Positions 1-8,520 of a stretch of DNA of 64,000 nt are shown piece after piece. Below the pieces are notes generated by a model. It did not search any database and was not told where the DNA came from. It was given only the letters and a program-made list of their open reading frames with translations. A program made the translations under genes and the position numbers. The DNA is from Phaeocystidibacter marisrubri (GTDB lineage: Bacteria; Bacteroidota; Bacteroidia; Flavobacteriales; Schleiferiaceae), in the NCBI RefSeq assembly GCF_008933165.1, contig NZ_WBVQ01000002.1, forward strand, positions 124,001-188,000, read 5' to 3'. Within the stretch, counting starts at the first letter, position 1. The number at the start of each line of letters is the position of its first letter.

Positions 1-646
1 AGAACAACGTATTTCTCACTCCTAATAGATTGGCTAACAATAGTACCGCTAGAAAACCGCCGCCTATCAGCAGACTGAGGGTGGAAATATCCGACGTGTA
101 GAAAAATGCGATGACCAGCACAGCGCCCAAATCATCTACTATGGCCAGCGCTGTTAAAAACACCTTTAGCGCAATCGGCACCTTATCCCCTAAGAGATAA
201 AGTATCCCCAAGGCGAAGGCAATATCTGTAGCCATGGGAATTCCCCAACCATTGGAAGCCTCTCCTGCCGGATTCCAAATCCAGTACAGTAAAGCCGGAA
301 CGACCATGCCCCCAAGCGCTGCAAAAATGGGCGCAATAGCATCCTTAGGCTTGGAAAGTGCACCTCCCATAATCTCCCGTTTCAACTCCAGTCCGACAAC
401 GAAAAAGAAAACGGACATCAGTCCATCATTGATCCAGTGATGCAGGGATTTGGATACTGAAAAATCGCTAAAACCAATGGTGAAAGTGTGTTCCCAAAAA
501 TGATGGTACTCTTCTTTCAATGGGGAATTAGCAAGTACTAATGCAATGACTGCAGAGGCAAATAATAAAATCCCACTGGTGGACGAGTTACTGATAAATC
601 GGTTGATGGGAAGCAATACATATTTGTCGATGGGATCTAATCTCAT
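1..646 (-). CDS. nhaA: Na+/H+ antiporter NhaA, C-terminus cut by window edge
   Basis: About 215 N-terminal residues of an NhaA-type sodium/proton antiporter, an inner-membrane protein that expels Na+ in exchange for protons. Translating the minus strand gives the family motifs FFFVVGLELKRE, ATDIAFALGIL and ALAIVDDLGAV. The last holds the paired aspartates that carry the ion in E. coli NhaA. Hydrophobic helices follow each other as expected. The start is the ATG at 646 (reading MRLDPIDKYV). The gene runs off the left edge, so its 3' end and downstream neighbours are not visible. Family assignment is secure; physiological role is inferred from the family. Confidence 0.9.
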   Translation of the reverse strand, partial: MRLDPIDKYVLLPINRFISNSSTSGILLFASAVIALVLANSPLKEEYHHFWEHTFTIGFSDFSVSKSLHHWINDGLMSVFFFVVGLELKREIMGGALSKPKDAIAPIFAALGGMVVPALLYWIWNPAGEASNGWGIPMATDIAFALGILYLLGDKVPIALKVFLTALAIVDDLGAVLVIAFFYTSDISTLSLLIGGGFLAVLLLANLLGVRNTLF

Positions 647-780
647 TCATTTGGACTTAGCATTCTATGGGTTGAATGCGTTCATTATCAAATCTCTTCA
701 AGCGGGACAAGCGGAAGGTGGAGCGATGTTTGGATGATAAAAGGGCATTCAAGACGAAACTCTATACGCCTTTGCAAGCC

Positions 781-1368
781 CTATTTTGATCGGTACAAGA
801 TGATGACTTGCGCTAGAACACCGAGGAAAACCAGCATATATATCTCAATATTTGTGAAGAACTCTACGGAGTCCATGGCTTTCTGACTTATCCGCTTCTG
901 CTTGGCACTTTCTTCCATTTGAATGGTAGAGAGCTCATCCATGTGGCGATAAATTCGGTCATATCGCCCAACGATGACGTCGAGATTGTGTTGCCCCAAC
1001 TGGACATGTTGTTCTTCTATTCGGCTCAATTGATTCTTAGCCTCAATCACCCTGCTTAGTTCTATTTGCTCAAAATCTGTGAGATTGGTGCTGCGATACT
1101 CTGAAATGATATCCTTGAACTTATCCTCAAAAACCCTCACTCGCTCGTCATAATGGGTGGTATCACTTCTAACGATCAGCAATTCACGATTTCGAAGCAG
1201 ACTCGTCATTCGGTAAATTAAATTGCTGGCTACCATCCTATCATCATAGATGTTTTCCACCGAATTCTTGAGCTGTTTGAAGTTTCTCCTATCGATCAAA
1301 TTCGTTCCGAGAATGACCAAAAACACGATTAAGACGGCAAATACCCATTTTATCTTTTCTATCATCAT
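781..1368 (-). CDS. Membrane protein with four-helix-bundle (MCP-type) sensory domain, no output domain
   Basis: A 195-aa protein with one membrane helix at about residues 8-24, a long charged and amphipathic helical region (about 30-165), and a second membrane helix at about 172-190 that ends in a short RSK tail. The layout matches the periplasmic 4HB sensor module of chemoreceptors and sensor kinases, but HAMP, kinase, cyclase and MCP signalling domains are all missing. It may be a small accessory sensor, or a partner for a kinase encoded elsewhere. It lies 53 nt downstream of the DsbA-like gene on the same strand, so it may be the last gene of the pnt unit. The call rests on overall pattern only. 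Confidence 0.6.
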   Translation of the reverse strand: MMIEKIKWVFAVLIVFLVILGTNLIDRRNFKQLKNSVENIYDDRMVASNLIYRMTSLLRNRELLIVRSDTTHYDERVRVFEDKFKDIISEYRSTNLTDFEQIELSRVIEAKNQLSRIEEQHVQLGQHNLDVIVGRYDRIYRHMDELSTIQMEESAKQKRISQKAMDSVEFFTNIEIYMLVFLGVLAQVIILYRSK

Positions 1369-1421
1369 CGAATTGAATTTCAGTTTAAAAAATCAGTGAA
1401 TGGAAGTACCACTCCGCACTG

Positions 1422-2138
1422 TCAATCTTCTACCCTTTCTCTTTTCTGGATCTCATGAATGAGCTGTTCAGCAGTGTAGTAGATGGAATGATCATAGGAT
1501 CGTGGATGGGCTTCCCTCCCAAATACAAAGGCAGGAAAACCTACTATTCCCAATTTTTCGATTAACATTAAATCATCCTGATACCAGCGCACGGCGGCTC
1601 TTGAACATTGCTTGCGAATCAGCTTTATATCGAGATGGCTTCGCTTCGCTGCCTCTACGAGTTCATGATTCCTATTGGGGTTCCTACCGCTAAACATCAT
1701 GCGTTCACGCAAGCGTTTGTAGAAGTCTATTGCTTTCTCCGCACTCTGACTTTCAGCCGCCTTTACGTGAATGATCAAGGGAAACATGCTCGATGGAGGG
1801 TCGGAAATCCACACTTTGCCTGAAATGGGATAGTCGTATTGCTCCGACGCTCTCATCCAACGTTGAGACATAATGACGGGCAACAAGCCTGTATCTACCG
1901 CGCTCTCAAAAAGGAATGGACTTAACTCACCGATGTGATATCGGACGGGAATCGTTAGTCCGCTGTTCTCTAGAAATCGAGACAGCTTGTGTTCTTCATC
2001 ATAACACTCGATGCTAATTGGATCAGAAAAATAGTGGATGACCATAGCATCAGCCTCTGAATGAAGATGGGAAATTCCATTCAACACTCTAGGTTCACCC
2101 CTCTCTTCTTTCGTATGATCCAAGGTCAAGTGGTTCAT
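1422..2138 (-). CDS. DsbA-family thioredoxin-fold protein lacking a CxxC site
   Basis: A 238-aa protein with no signal peptide, therefore probably cytoplasmic. It opens with a strand-like stretch, VIHYFSDPISIEC, where DsbA/FrnE/YjbH (SpxH) proteins carry their CxxC site. It has a helical insertion in the middle and a late GIVGFPAFVF segment containing the cis-proline expected of a thioredoxin fold. Only one cysteine is present at the active-site position (SIEC), so classical disulfide exchange looks unlikely; an adaptor or single-cysteine role is possible. Its start overlaps the stop of the upstream Rnk-like gene by ATGA, which implies translational coupling. The fold call is moderately sure; function is unknown. 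Confidence 0.55.
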   Translation of the reverse strand: MNHLTLDHTKEERGEPRVLNGISHLHSEADAMVIHYFSDPISIECYDEEHKLSRFLENSGLTIPVRYHIGELSPFLFESAVDTGLLPVIMSQRWMRASEQYDYPISGKVWISDPPSSMFPLIIHVKAAESQSAEKAIDFYKRLRERMMFSGRNPNRNHELVEAAKRSHLDIKLIRKQCSRAAVRWYQDDLMLIEKLGIVGFPAFVFGREAHPRSYDHSIYYTAEQLIHEIQKRERVED

Positions 2139-2554
2139 TTTTTCTCCAACTCTCGCAGGTTTTTCGGAAGCGCCTGCGCAACCCGATTAATGAGAATTTG
2201 ACGTTCCCCCACCGGGAAGTTCCAAAGTACCGTATCTCCCTGAGCGTAACCGATAAGAGCGGTCCCCATTGGGGTAAGAATCGAGAGTTTCTTTGGATCT
2301 CTCAGATCTTGAGAGGGCATGACAAGTTGATAATCCTCAAGTCGACCGAAGGGGGTTTGAACATCGATGTAACTGTACAATCGAACCACATCGGTAGGAA
2401 TTTGAGACTCTTCTACAATGTTGGCTTCGGTCAATTCCAATCGAAGCTTATCGTAACACGCTTTGTGTACCACATCTTTAGGTTGAACTCTATTGAAAAG
2501 GTTCATGATCAATTCGTATTCAGATGGGGCCATGATGAGCTTTCCGTACTTCAT
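2135..2554 (-). CDS. GreA/GreB-family, Rnk-like RNA polymerase-binding protein
   Basis: A 139-aa protein. Its C-terminal half has the GreA/GreB C-terminal (FKBP-like) pattern LSILTPMGTALIGYAQGDTV followed by a strand ending PVGERQILI. The N-terminal half is a short helical region, shorter than the coiled coil of GreA. This is the layout of Rnk (regulator of nucleoside diphosphate kinase) and related factors that bind RNA polymerase near the secondary channel. No acidic tip typical of transcript-cleavage factors is visible, so cleavage activity is doubtful. It starts 11 nt after pntB and overlaps the DsbA-like gene by 4 nt, so it is probably co-transcribed with both. Confidence 0.75.
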   Translation of the reverse strand: MKYGKLIMAPSEYELIMNLFNRVQPKDVVHKACYDKLRLELTEANIVEESQIPTDVVRLYSYIDVQTPFGRLEDYQLVMPSQDLRDPKKLSILTPMGTALIGYAQGDTVLWNFPVGERQILINRVAQALPKNLRELEKK

Positions 2555-2565
2555 GTGTAACAGTA

Positions 2566-3951
2566 TTAAAGATGTTTTAATTCAGTTAGAATGTCCTTCA
2601 ATATCAACTTGGCATCTCCAAAGAGAAGCTTACAGTTCGGCTCGGAGAACAGCTCGTTCTCGATGCCCGCATAGCCAGTATTCATACTTCGTTTTACCAC
2701 GACCACTTGCTTCGCTTCATGCGCTTTAATGATGGGCATACCGTAAATTGGACTGTCTTCATTTCTCTCAGCAGCTGGATTGACTACATCATTCGCACCC
2801 ACCACTAAAACCATATCGTAGGCATTCATCTGATCATTGACATCGGACATCTCATACAGATGTTCATAGTCGATATCCGCCTCTGCCAACAACACATTCA
2901 TGTGTCCTGGCATTCTTCCCGCAACGGGATGAATGATGAAATCCACCTCGGTTGTTCGAGCCAAAAGTGATTTCTGCAATTGACCACAGAGTTGTTGTGC
3001 CTGAGCTACCGCCAGACCATAGCCCGGAATAATGGCGACCTTCTGCGCAAATGCCATCTGTGTCGTGACTTCCGCCACACTTGTTTCCACAATTTCTGAA
3101 GAGGCCGACGATCCGGTGGAACTTGAATTCTTCGCCCCCAAGAGAACATTAATCAAGGGGCGATTCATGGCCTTGCACATCATCAAGGTGAGAATCAATC
3201 CAGCCGCTCCTACAAAAATGCCTCCGGCAATCATGATCTTATTGTCGAACAAGACCCCTGTCAGTGCGGTTGCCACGCCCGTCAACGCATTCAACAAGCT
3301 GATGACCACAGGCATATCTGCTCCACCAATGGGCCAAACAAAAGTGACTCCGTAGAGAAGGGCCAATAGCGAAATCATGACCGTCACCATAGAAGTCGAA
3401 TATCCCGATATACCCAACAATGCCACCACCGCAATAGCCGTGATTAAGAGGGGCAAAATTCGATTCAATCGTCGCACTCGTGGCCCCACTTTCAATTTCC
3501 ACTTATTCGAAAGTTTTTGAATCGCAACCAAACTTCCGGTGAGCGACATTGCTCCAATGGAAACGCTAAGCCAGATGAGCGAAAGCATCAACGGAGGAAG
3601 GCCCTCCTCTGTACTGTTCATGGTTTCAGATATCCCAATCAGCATTGCACACGCGCCCCCAGTTGCATTGAAAAGCGATATGAGCTGTGGCATTCTTGTC
3701 ATCTCTACTCTCCTCGACATCGAACGACCAAGGAATACACCTGCTCCAATAGCCAAGATCAAGATGATCGCCTTGTTCACATGCCAATCGTCCATGGAGA
3801 AACCCAACAAGGTTACTGCAACGGCCAACACCATTCCTATGGCGGCTACACTGTTTCCTTTGGCTGCTTTGGAAGGAATACTCAAGTATTTGAGGCCTAC
3901 GATAAAGAGCGTTGTAGACACCAAGTAACCGATACTAGGTACGTACATCAT
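2566..3951 (-). CDS. pntB: NAD(P) transhydrogenase subunit beta
   Basis: A 461-aa beta subunit of proton-translocating transhydrogenase, which uses the proton gradient to reduce NADP+ with NADH. The first ~270 residues are hydrophobic helices (domain II). The last ~180 residues form the NADP(H)-binding domain III, with IIPGYGLAVAQAQ near residue 308 and LVVGANDVVNPAA near residue 382, both family hallmarks. Length is normal for PntB. Its start overlaps the stop of pntAb by 4 nt (ATGA). A second ATG follows immediately, so the start is good to within one codon. Confidence 0.97.
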   Translation of the reverse strand: MMYVPSIGYLVSTTLFIVGLKYLSIPSKAAKGNSVAAIGMVLAVAVTLLGFSMDDWHVNKAIILILAIGAGVFLGRSMSRRVEMTRMPQLISLFNATGGACAMLIGISETMNSTEEGLPPLMLSLIWLSVSIGAMSLTGSLVAIQKLSNKWKLKVGPRVRRLNRILPLLITAIAVVALLGISGYSTSMVTVMISLLALLYGVTFVWPIGGADMPVVISLLNALTGVATALTGVLFDNKIMIAGGIFVGAAGLILTLMMCKAMNRPLINVLLGAKNSSSTGSSASSEIVETSVAEVTTQMAFAQKVAIIPGYGLAVAQAQQLCGQLQKSLLARTTEVDFIIHPVAGRMPGHMNVLLAEADIDYEHLYEMSDVNDQMNAYDMVLVVGANDVVNPAAERNEDSPIYGMPIIKAHEAKQVVVVKRSMNTGYAGIENELFSEPNCKLLFGDAKLILKDILTELKHL

Positions 3952-4256
3952 GATCTTTGCTTTTTGTCTTTAGCGAATAGTAAGAGCATTCTACTCGTAA
4001 CAAAGAATCCGCCGGATATATTTAGAGTCCCAACAAACACCGCAATGCCAGCTAGAATCAATCCTACATAATTCTCATTGGGAAGTGAGAGTAAGACGTG
4101 AATGGCACCAATCACCACAATTCCGCTAATGGCATTTGCTCCAGACATCAGTGGAGTATGCAATACAGCCGGAACATTGGAAATGACCTCAACACCGAGA
4201 AAAACGGCTAAGATGAGGAAGTAAAAGAGTTCAATATGTTCAATGAAATACTCCAT
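3948..4256 (-). CDS. pntAb: NAD(P) transhydrogenase alpha subunit, membrane part (PntAb)
   Basis: A 102-aa membrane protein corresponding to the C-terminal transmembrane piece of the E. coli PntA alpha subunit. Here it is a separate gene, as in the three-subunit form of the enzyme. Three to four hydrophobic helices are visible, with the conserved stretch SGANAISGIVVIGAI near the middle. It lies 2 nt after pntAa and overlaps pntB by 4 nt. It supplies part of the proton channel (domain II) together with PntB. Confidence 0.95.
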   Translation of the reverse strand: MEYFIEHIELFYFLILAVFLGVEVISNVPAVLHTPLMSGANAISGIVVIGAIHVLLSLPNENYVGLILAGIAVFVGTLNISGGFFVTSRMLLLFAKDKKQRS

Positions 4257-4258
4257 TT

Positions 4259-5377
4259 CTAGGATTTACTTTCTGTGTTAATGGTTGGTCTCGTACACAC
4301 TCCTTTATCCACCATTCTACTTTCAGACAGTAGTGGATCCAGAGGGTTATCGATGTTCTTGTGCAGGTGTTTGAGGAAGGAGGTGTAGTTGTTTGACAGC
4401 AAAGTGGACGACGCATGTACCATCTCACTTGCCAGTGCTGAACTTCCAACAATGGTGACTCCAAAGTGATGAACAGTTTGGTTATCCACAGACTCCGTAC
4501 AGTTCCCTCCTTGGTCTGATGCTAAATCCACAATCACACTTCCAGGATGCATGGATTCCATACTGGACTTATCCATTAAAACCGGAGCTTTCTTACCTGG
4601 AATGTTGGCGGTACTGATTACGATGTCGGCCTTTTCAACCCGAGATTTAATGAGCAATTGCTGCTTGGCCTTGTACGCTTCGGATTGTTCCATCGCGTAC
4701 CCCCCATGGGCACTGGATTCAGCATAGCCTTCAACCTCTATGAACTGAGCGCCAAGACTTTCAACTTCCTCTTTGGCCGAACTTCGAACATCAAAGGCTT
4801 CAACCCTCGCTCCCAATCTCTTGGCCGTCGCGATGGCCTGCAGACCGGCCACGCCAGCGCCTAAGACCAACACCTGTGCTGGTTTGATGGTTCCTGCTGC
4901 AGTGGTCAGCATAGGAAATGCCGATGGATAGAGGTTTGCCGCTTTAATAACCGCCTTGTATCCCGCCAAGGAAGCCATGGAAGAAAGAACATCCATGGAC
5001 TGAGCAATCGTCGTTCTCGGCAAGAGATCCAGACTGTAAACCGTCAATTCCCGATCGATAAATGGTACAAGCCTCTCTTTGTGATAGAGGAAATTGAAAA
5101 CTCCCACGACGTATTGATGCGGGCGAAGCTCAGAGACGAAGTCCATTTCGTTGGTGGTCAAGATGAGATCAGCTGAACGGATGACCTCCTGCTTCGAGAC
5201 CACCTGAGCCCCTACTGCCTCATACTCTAAGTCGCTGTATCCTGCGGCCAAACTCGAACCTGAAGTGAAATAAACTTCTATTTCCAGAGATCGAATTAAT
5301 TCTTGTACCGATGACGGGGTTAGAGGAACTCGGCCATCACGGCCAAGTCCTCCAATCACTCCAATTGAATTGAACAT
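4259..5377 (-). CDS. pntAa: NAD(P) transhydrogenase alpha subunit, NAD-binding part (PntAa)
   Basis: A 372-aa soluble domain I of transhydrogenase, related to alanine dehydrogenase. The N-terminus has the family signature GRDGRVPLTPSSVQEL. The Rossmann motif VLVLGAGVAGLQAIATAKRLGA near residue 170 ends with the acidic strand FDVRS that selects NAD(H). It binds the NAD(H) that donates hydride to NADP+ on PntB. It is the first pnt gene and begins 57 nt after gdhA on the same strand, so gdhA and pnt may be read together. Confidence 0.95.
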   Translation of the reverse strand: MFNSIGVIGGLGRDGRVPLTPSSVQELIRSLEIEVYFTSGSSLAAGYSDLEYEAVGAQVVSKQEVIRSADLILTTNEMDFVSELRPHQYVVGVFNFLYHKERLVPFIDRELTVYSLDLLPRTTIAQSMDVLSSMASLAGYKAVIKAANLYPSAFPMLTTAAGTIKPAQVLVLGAGVAGLQAIATAKRLGARVEAFDVRSSAKEEVESLGAQFIEVEGYAESSAHGGYAMEQSEAYKAKQQLLIKSRVEKADIVISTANIPGKKAPVLMDKSSMESMHPGSVIVDLASDQGGNCTESVDNQTVHHFGVTIVGSSALASEMVHASSTLLSNNYTSFLKHLHKNIDNPLDPLLSESRMVDKGVCTRPTINTESKS

Positions 5378-5434
5378 AACTAAGGCTAACTACTTGAATA
5401 AAAAGAGAATAAATGGGCTTTGCATCGCGATCCA

Positions 5435-6721
5435 TCAAGGGAAAATCCCTCTTTGGATGTATGCTTGTTCAATTCTCTGGAGCGCCCCTATATACGCAGC
5501 TGTGCGTAAATCGGTGTTGTATTTGTTCGCTATAGACTGCATGGTTTCATAGCTCTTCTTCATTTTCTTTTCGAGCTTTTCCATCACTTCCTCCAATGAC
5601 CACAACTCACCGTTGCGGTTTTGTAGCCATTCGAAGTAACTCGCAATCACCCCACCTGAATTACAGTAGATATCTGGAATCACGGCAATTCCTCTACTTT
5701 CAAGGATCTCACTCCCGTCACTGTCTACTGGGCCGTTAGCCCCTTCAGCAACGAGAAGTGCCTTGATAGAATGTGCGTTCCCTGCGGTGATTTGATTTCC
5801 CATCGCGGCTGGGATGAGAATATCACAATCCAAACTGAAGAAATCAGCTTGAGGATATGGGGAAGCGCCAGGATAGCCAGCCACGCACTTATTATTCCTC
5901 TCTGTAAATTCAAACAGAGATTCTGGATCAATGCCATCGCTGTTATAGATTGATCCGCTGGCATCCTGTACGCCAACCAACACTGCGCCCTTCGCGCGCA
6001 TAAAATGGGAAGCCCAGTACCCTACGTTACCGAAGCCTTGAAGGATGTATTTCTTGCCGGACAGCTCGTAATTATTGTGATTTGCCCATTCTTGAATTCC
6101 TACCACGACTCCAAAACCTGTGGCTCGATCTCTACCTTCAAGTCCACCAGCACCAACCGGCTTACCCGTAACCACATGAGAGTACTTGGTTCGCTCATTG
6201 GTAGATCGCGTGCTCATAAACGTATCGGCAATCCATGCCATGGTTTGCGGAGTAGTATTGACATCTGGTGCGGGGATGTCGTGTTCTGGGCCGATATTAT
6301 CGCCAAGGGCAAAAGTGAACCTGCGCGTAATTCGTTCCAGTTCCGCATCCGAATACAGGTTAGGATCGATTTGAATTCCACCTTTCCCTCCACCGTATGG
6401 CAATCCAGCCAATGAAGTTTTCCAAGTCATCCAAGTAGCCAAAGCTCTAGCAGCGTCAATATCCACAGTTGGATGATATCGAAGTCCACCTTTATATGGG
6501 CCCAAGGCATTATTGTGCTGGACGCGATATCCGGTAAAAACCTGAACCGTACCATTGTCCAACTTCACTGGAAAGTGAACAACAATTTCAGTATTCGTGA
6601 TACTGAGGATCTTTCGAACAGCTGGAGATAAGTTGATAATATCCGCTGCCTTGTTAAACTGATGTTGCACGTTCTCGTACATTCCCATCTTAGGTGATTC
6701 TTTTGTGATCATGATTTTCAC
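5435..6721 (-). CDS. gdhA: Glutamate dehydrogenase (Glu/Leu/Phe/Val dehydrogenase family)
   Basis: A 428-aa enzyme interconverting glutamate and 2-oxoglutarate plus ammonium. It shows the family core YPHTxD-like segment GGLRYHP, the catalytic glycine-lysine stretch LPYGGGKGGI, the substrate aspartate region PAPDVNT, and the nucleotide-binding GFGNVG of a Rossmann fold near residue 230. Length is typical of the ~420-aa hexameric class. The annotated start is a GTG that overlaps the upstream stop by one base (TAGTG); an ATG three codons in, at 6712, is an equally good start. It is upstream of pnt, which suggests shared redox balancing. Confidence 0.93.
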   Translation of the reverse strand: MKIMITKESPKMGMYENVQHQFNKAADIINLSPAVRKILSITNTEIVVHFPVKLDNGTVQVFTGYRVQHNNALGPYKGGLRYHPTVDIDAARALATWMTWKTSLAGLPYGGGKGGIQIDPNLYSDAELERITRRFTFALGDNIGPEHDIPAPDVNTTPQTMAWIADTFMSTRSTNERTKYSHVVTGKPVGAGGLEGRDRATGFGVVVGIQEWANHNNYELSGKKYILQGFGNVGYWASHFMRAKGAVLVGVQDASGSIYNSDGIDPESLFEFTERNNKCVAGYPGASPYPQADFFSLDCDILIPAAMGNQITAGNAHSIKALLVAEGANGPVDSDGSEILESRGIAVIPDIYCNSGGVIASYFEWLQNRNGELWSLEEVMEKLEKKMKKSYETMQSIANKYNTDLRTAAYIGALQRIEQAYIQRGIFP

Positions 6722-7005
6722 TAGCTATAGTGTTCGCAATGAAAGGTTATAAAGTCATCTCTTCGCCACTCGCAACCTGCAGCCGAATCGCAGGTTGAAC
6801 ACAGACCGTGAAAGTGCTTATGGATTTGCGGGACGTTTTCCTCTATTGGTGCATTCAAATAGGTAGGAATAGAGACTTGATCATCGCTCAAGCGATACTC
6901 CTGACAGTGGACGACAACGACCCCATTTCGCAAAGTGCAAGACCTTTCAAAGTCGCAATTGTTGCACAAGCTCAAACTTGTTTTCATTTCCGCTGGGTTA
7001 AACAT
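6721..7005 (-). CDS. Small protein with two CxxC-x5-C-x10-C knuckles
   Basis: A 94-aa protein not recognised as a named family. It contains two near-identical modules. The first starts at LCNNCDFERSC and ends in HCQEY; the second starts at LCSTCDSAAGC and ends in HCEHY. Both keep exactly the spacing C-x2-C-x5-C-x10-C with a histidine before the last cysteine, giving eight cysteines. This pattern strongly suggests two metal sites (zinc or iron-sulfur). The gene overlaps the GTG start of gdhA by one base, so translation of the two is probably coupled. A regulatory or metal-dependent partner role for glutamate dehydrogenase is only a guess. Confidence 0.75.
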   Translation of the reverse strand: MFNPAEMKTSLSLCNNCDFERSCTLRNGVVVVHCQEYRLSDDQVSIPTYLNAPIEENVPQIHKHFHGLCSTCDSAAGCEWRRDDFITFHCEHYS

Positions 7006-7125
7006 GCCCAGATGTAGTCAATAGGCATGCCCACTCAGAACGCTGAAAACCTATTTCGATTTACTGAATTGAAAATCAGAAGAATAACCTCAAAACAACA
7101 TTGAATCGAGGAAAATCAAAGTGGG

Positions 7126-7161
7126 TAAAAAAGAACCAGCCGGGTAATTTATACCCGGCTG
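7126..7161 (-). terminator. Rho-independent terminator of the ntrC-kinase operon
   Basis: A perfect 10-bp stem (CAGCCGGGTA / TACCCGGCTG, 7137-7161) with a 5-nt loop. Read on the minus strand it is followed by a T-rich run (GTTCTTTTTT). It sits 22 nt after the stop of the response regulator gene. Confidence 0.85.
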
Positions 7162-7182
7162 ATCTAATGTGCGAAATGTATT

Positions 7183-8520
7183 TTAGCTCAACTTCTGCCG
7201 CAAGGTCTTTCGTGTTATACCAAGAATCTCGGCCGCTTTCGTCTTGTTATTATCTGTGGCTTCTAGCACTCTGAGGATGTGTTCTCTTTCCACCTCTTCC
7301 AAGGATCTAAGAGGGTGACGAGTTGGAGAAGGCGAAGACTGGCGAAAATGAGGAGGCAAATGATCGGGAAGGATGATACCGTCTGCGAGAATCACCAAGC
7401 GTTGAATGGTGTTTTCCAGCTCCCTTACATTACCCGGCCAACTGTACGTATTCAAGATGGGCCAAACAGCGTCATCCATTTGTGGTCGTTGCACGTCGAA
7501 CTCCTTTGAGAATTTATTGAGAAAGAACTCAGCTAGAAGTCGGACATCATCTGTTCTATCTCTAAGTGGTGGTATGTGAAGGTTGATGACATTCAATCGG
7601 TAATACAAATCCTCTCGAAAAGTGCCTTTCTCCACCATACTGTAGAGGTCGCTATTGGTAGCTGCAACCACACGTACATCAATTTTCTGAGGTTTCTGCG
7701 AACCGATCATAGTCACCTCTTTTTCTTGAAGAACTCTCAGTAATCGTTGTTGAACGGCTTGAGAAGCATTGCCAATTTCATCGAGAAAAATAGTTCCACC
7801 TTCAGCCGCTTGAAAAAAGCCTGCCCTGTTGGATTCTGCTCCAGTGAAAGCCCCCTTGGTATAGCCAAACAGCTCACTCTCTAATAGGTTTTCAGGAATA
7901 CCGCCACAGTTCACAGCCACAAAGGGCGACTTCGCATTGTGACTGCTGTAATGAATGGCACGTGCGACCAACTCTTTTCCCGTTCCACTCTCGCCATTTA
8001 CGAGAACAGTCACATTTGTATTGTTGATTCGACTGATCATTTCAATCATTCGCTTGATCGCCTCAGAATTCCCAATGATTCCGTGAAATGTAGCAGAAGA
8101 TTGGCTTTGATCAACTTGCTGCTTCTTATCAATAGTAGGAGTTACCTGAGGGGTTGGAGTATTTGCAAGCGACTTTCCGATGGCTGCTGAAAGTTCATCC
8201 TTGGTAAAGGGTTTGACTAAATAATCGACCGCGCCAGATTGAACCGCTTCCACGGCACCCTTTACCGACGGAAAGCCTGTCGCCACCAATACTGGGATGT
8301 CCGGATATTTTTCAGACACGTATTTGACAAGCTGCATCCCCGGAACACCGGGCATTTGCAAATCTGTGATCAGTAAATCGAGTGCATTCCCCTTTATCAT
8401 ATCAAGGGCATCCACGGCATTTCCAACCGGATAAACAATGTGGCCGAGTTCTTCGAGTTGTCGAGTCACTAACTCGCGAAAATCCCGATCATCATCAACT
8501 ACAAGGATGTGGCTACTCAT
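7183..8520 (-). CDS. NtrC-family sigma54-dependent response regulator
   Basis: A 445-aa enhancer-binding protein. The receiver domain (about 1-120) has the acidic pocket DDD at 9-11 and phosphoacceptor Asp53 (LLITDLQMPG). The central AAA+ domain (about 150-385) has Walker A GESGTGKE, the sigma54-contact motif GAFTGA and Walker B FLDEIG. The C-terminal Fis-type helix-turn-helix contains KTKAAEILGITRKTLRQKL. An intact GAFTGA means it should activate sigma54 promoters when phosphorylated. It overlaps the kinase gene by 4 nt and is followed by a strong terminator, so the two form a closed operon. The target genes cannot be told from the window. Confidence 0.95.
   Translation of the reverse strand: MSSHILVVDDDRDFRELVTRQLEELGHIVYPVGNAVDALDMIKGNALDLLITDLQMPGVPGMQLVKYVSEKYPDIPVLVATGFPSVKGAVEAVQSGAVDYLVKPFTKDELSAAIGKSLANTPTPQVTPTIDKKQQVDQSQSSATFHGIIGNSEAIKRMIEMISRINNTNVTVLVNGESGTGKELVARAIHYSSHNAKSPFVAVNCGGIPENLLESELFGYTKGAFTGAESNRAGFFQAAEGGTIFLDEIGNASQAVQQRLLRVLQEKEVTMIGSQKPQKIDVRVVAATNSDLYSMVEKGTFREDLYYRLNVINLHIPPLRDRTDDVRLLAEFFLNKFSKEFDVQRPQMDDAVWPILNTYSWPGNVRELENTIQRLVILADGIILPDHLPPHFRQSSPSPTRHPLRSLEEVEREHILRVLEATDNNKTKAAEILGITRKTLRQKLS

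Noticed and set aside
3517-4071. 184-aa plus-strand open frame
   Set aside because: Lies antisense to pntB and pntAb, both of which are fully conserved; no family features.
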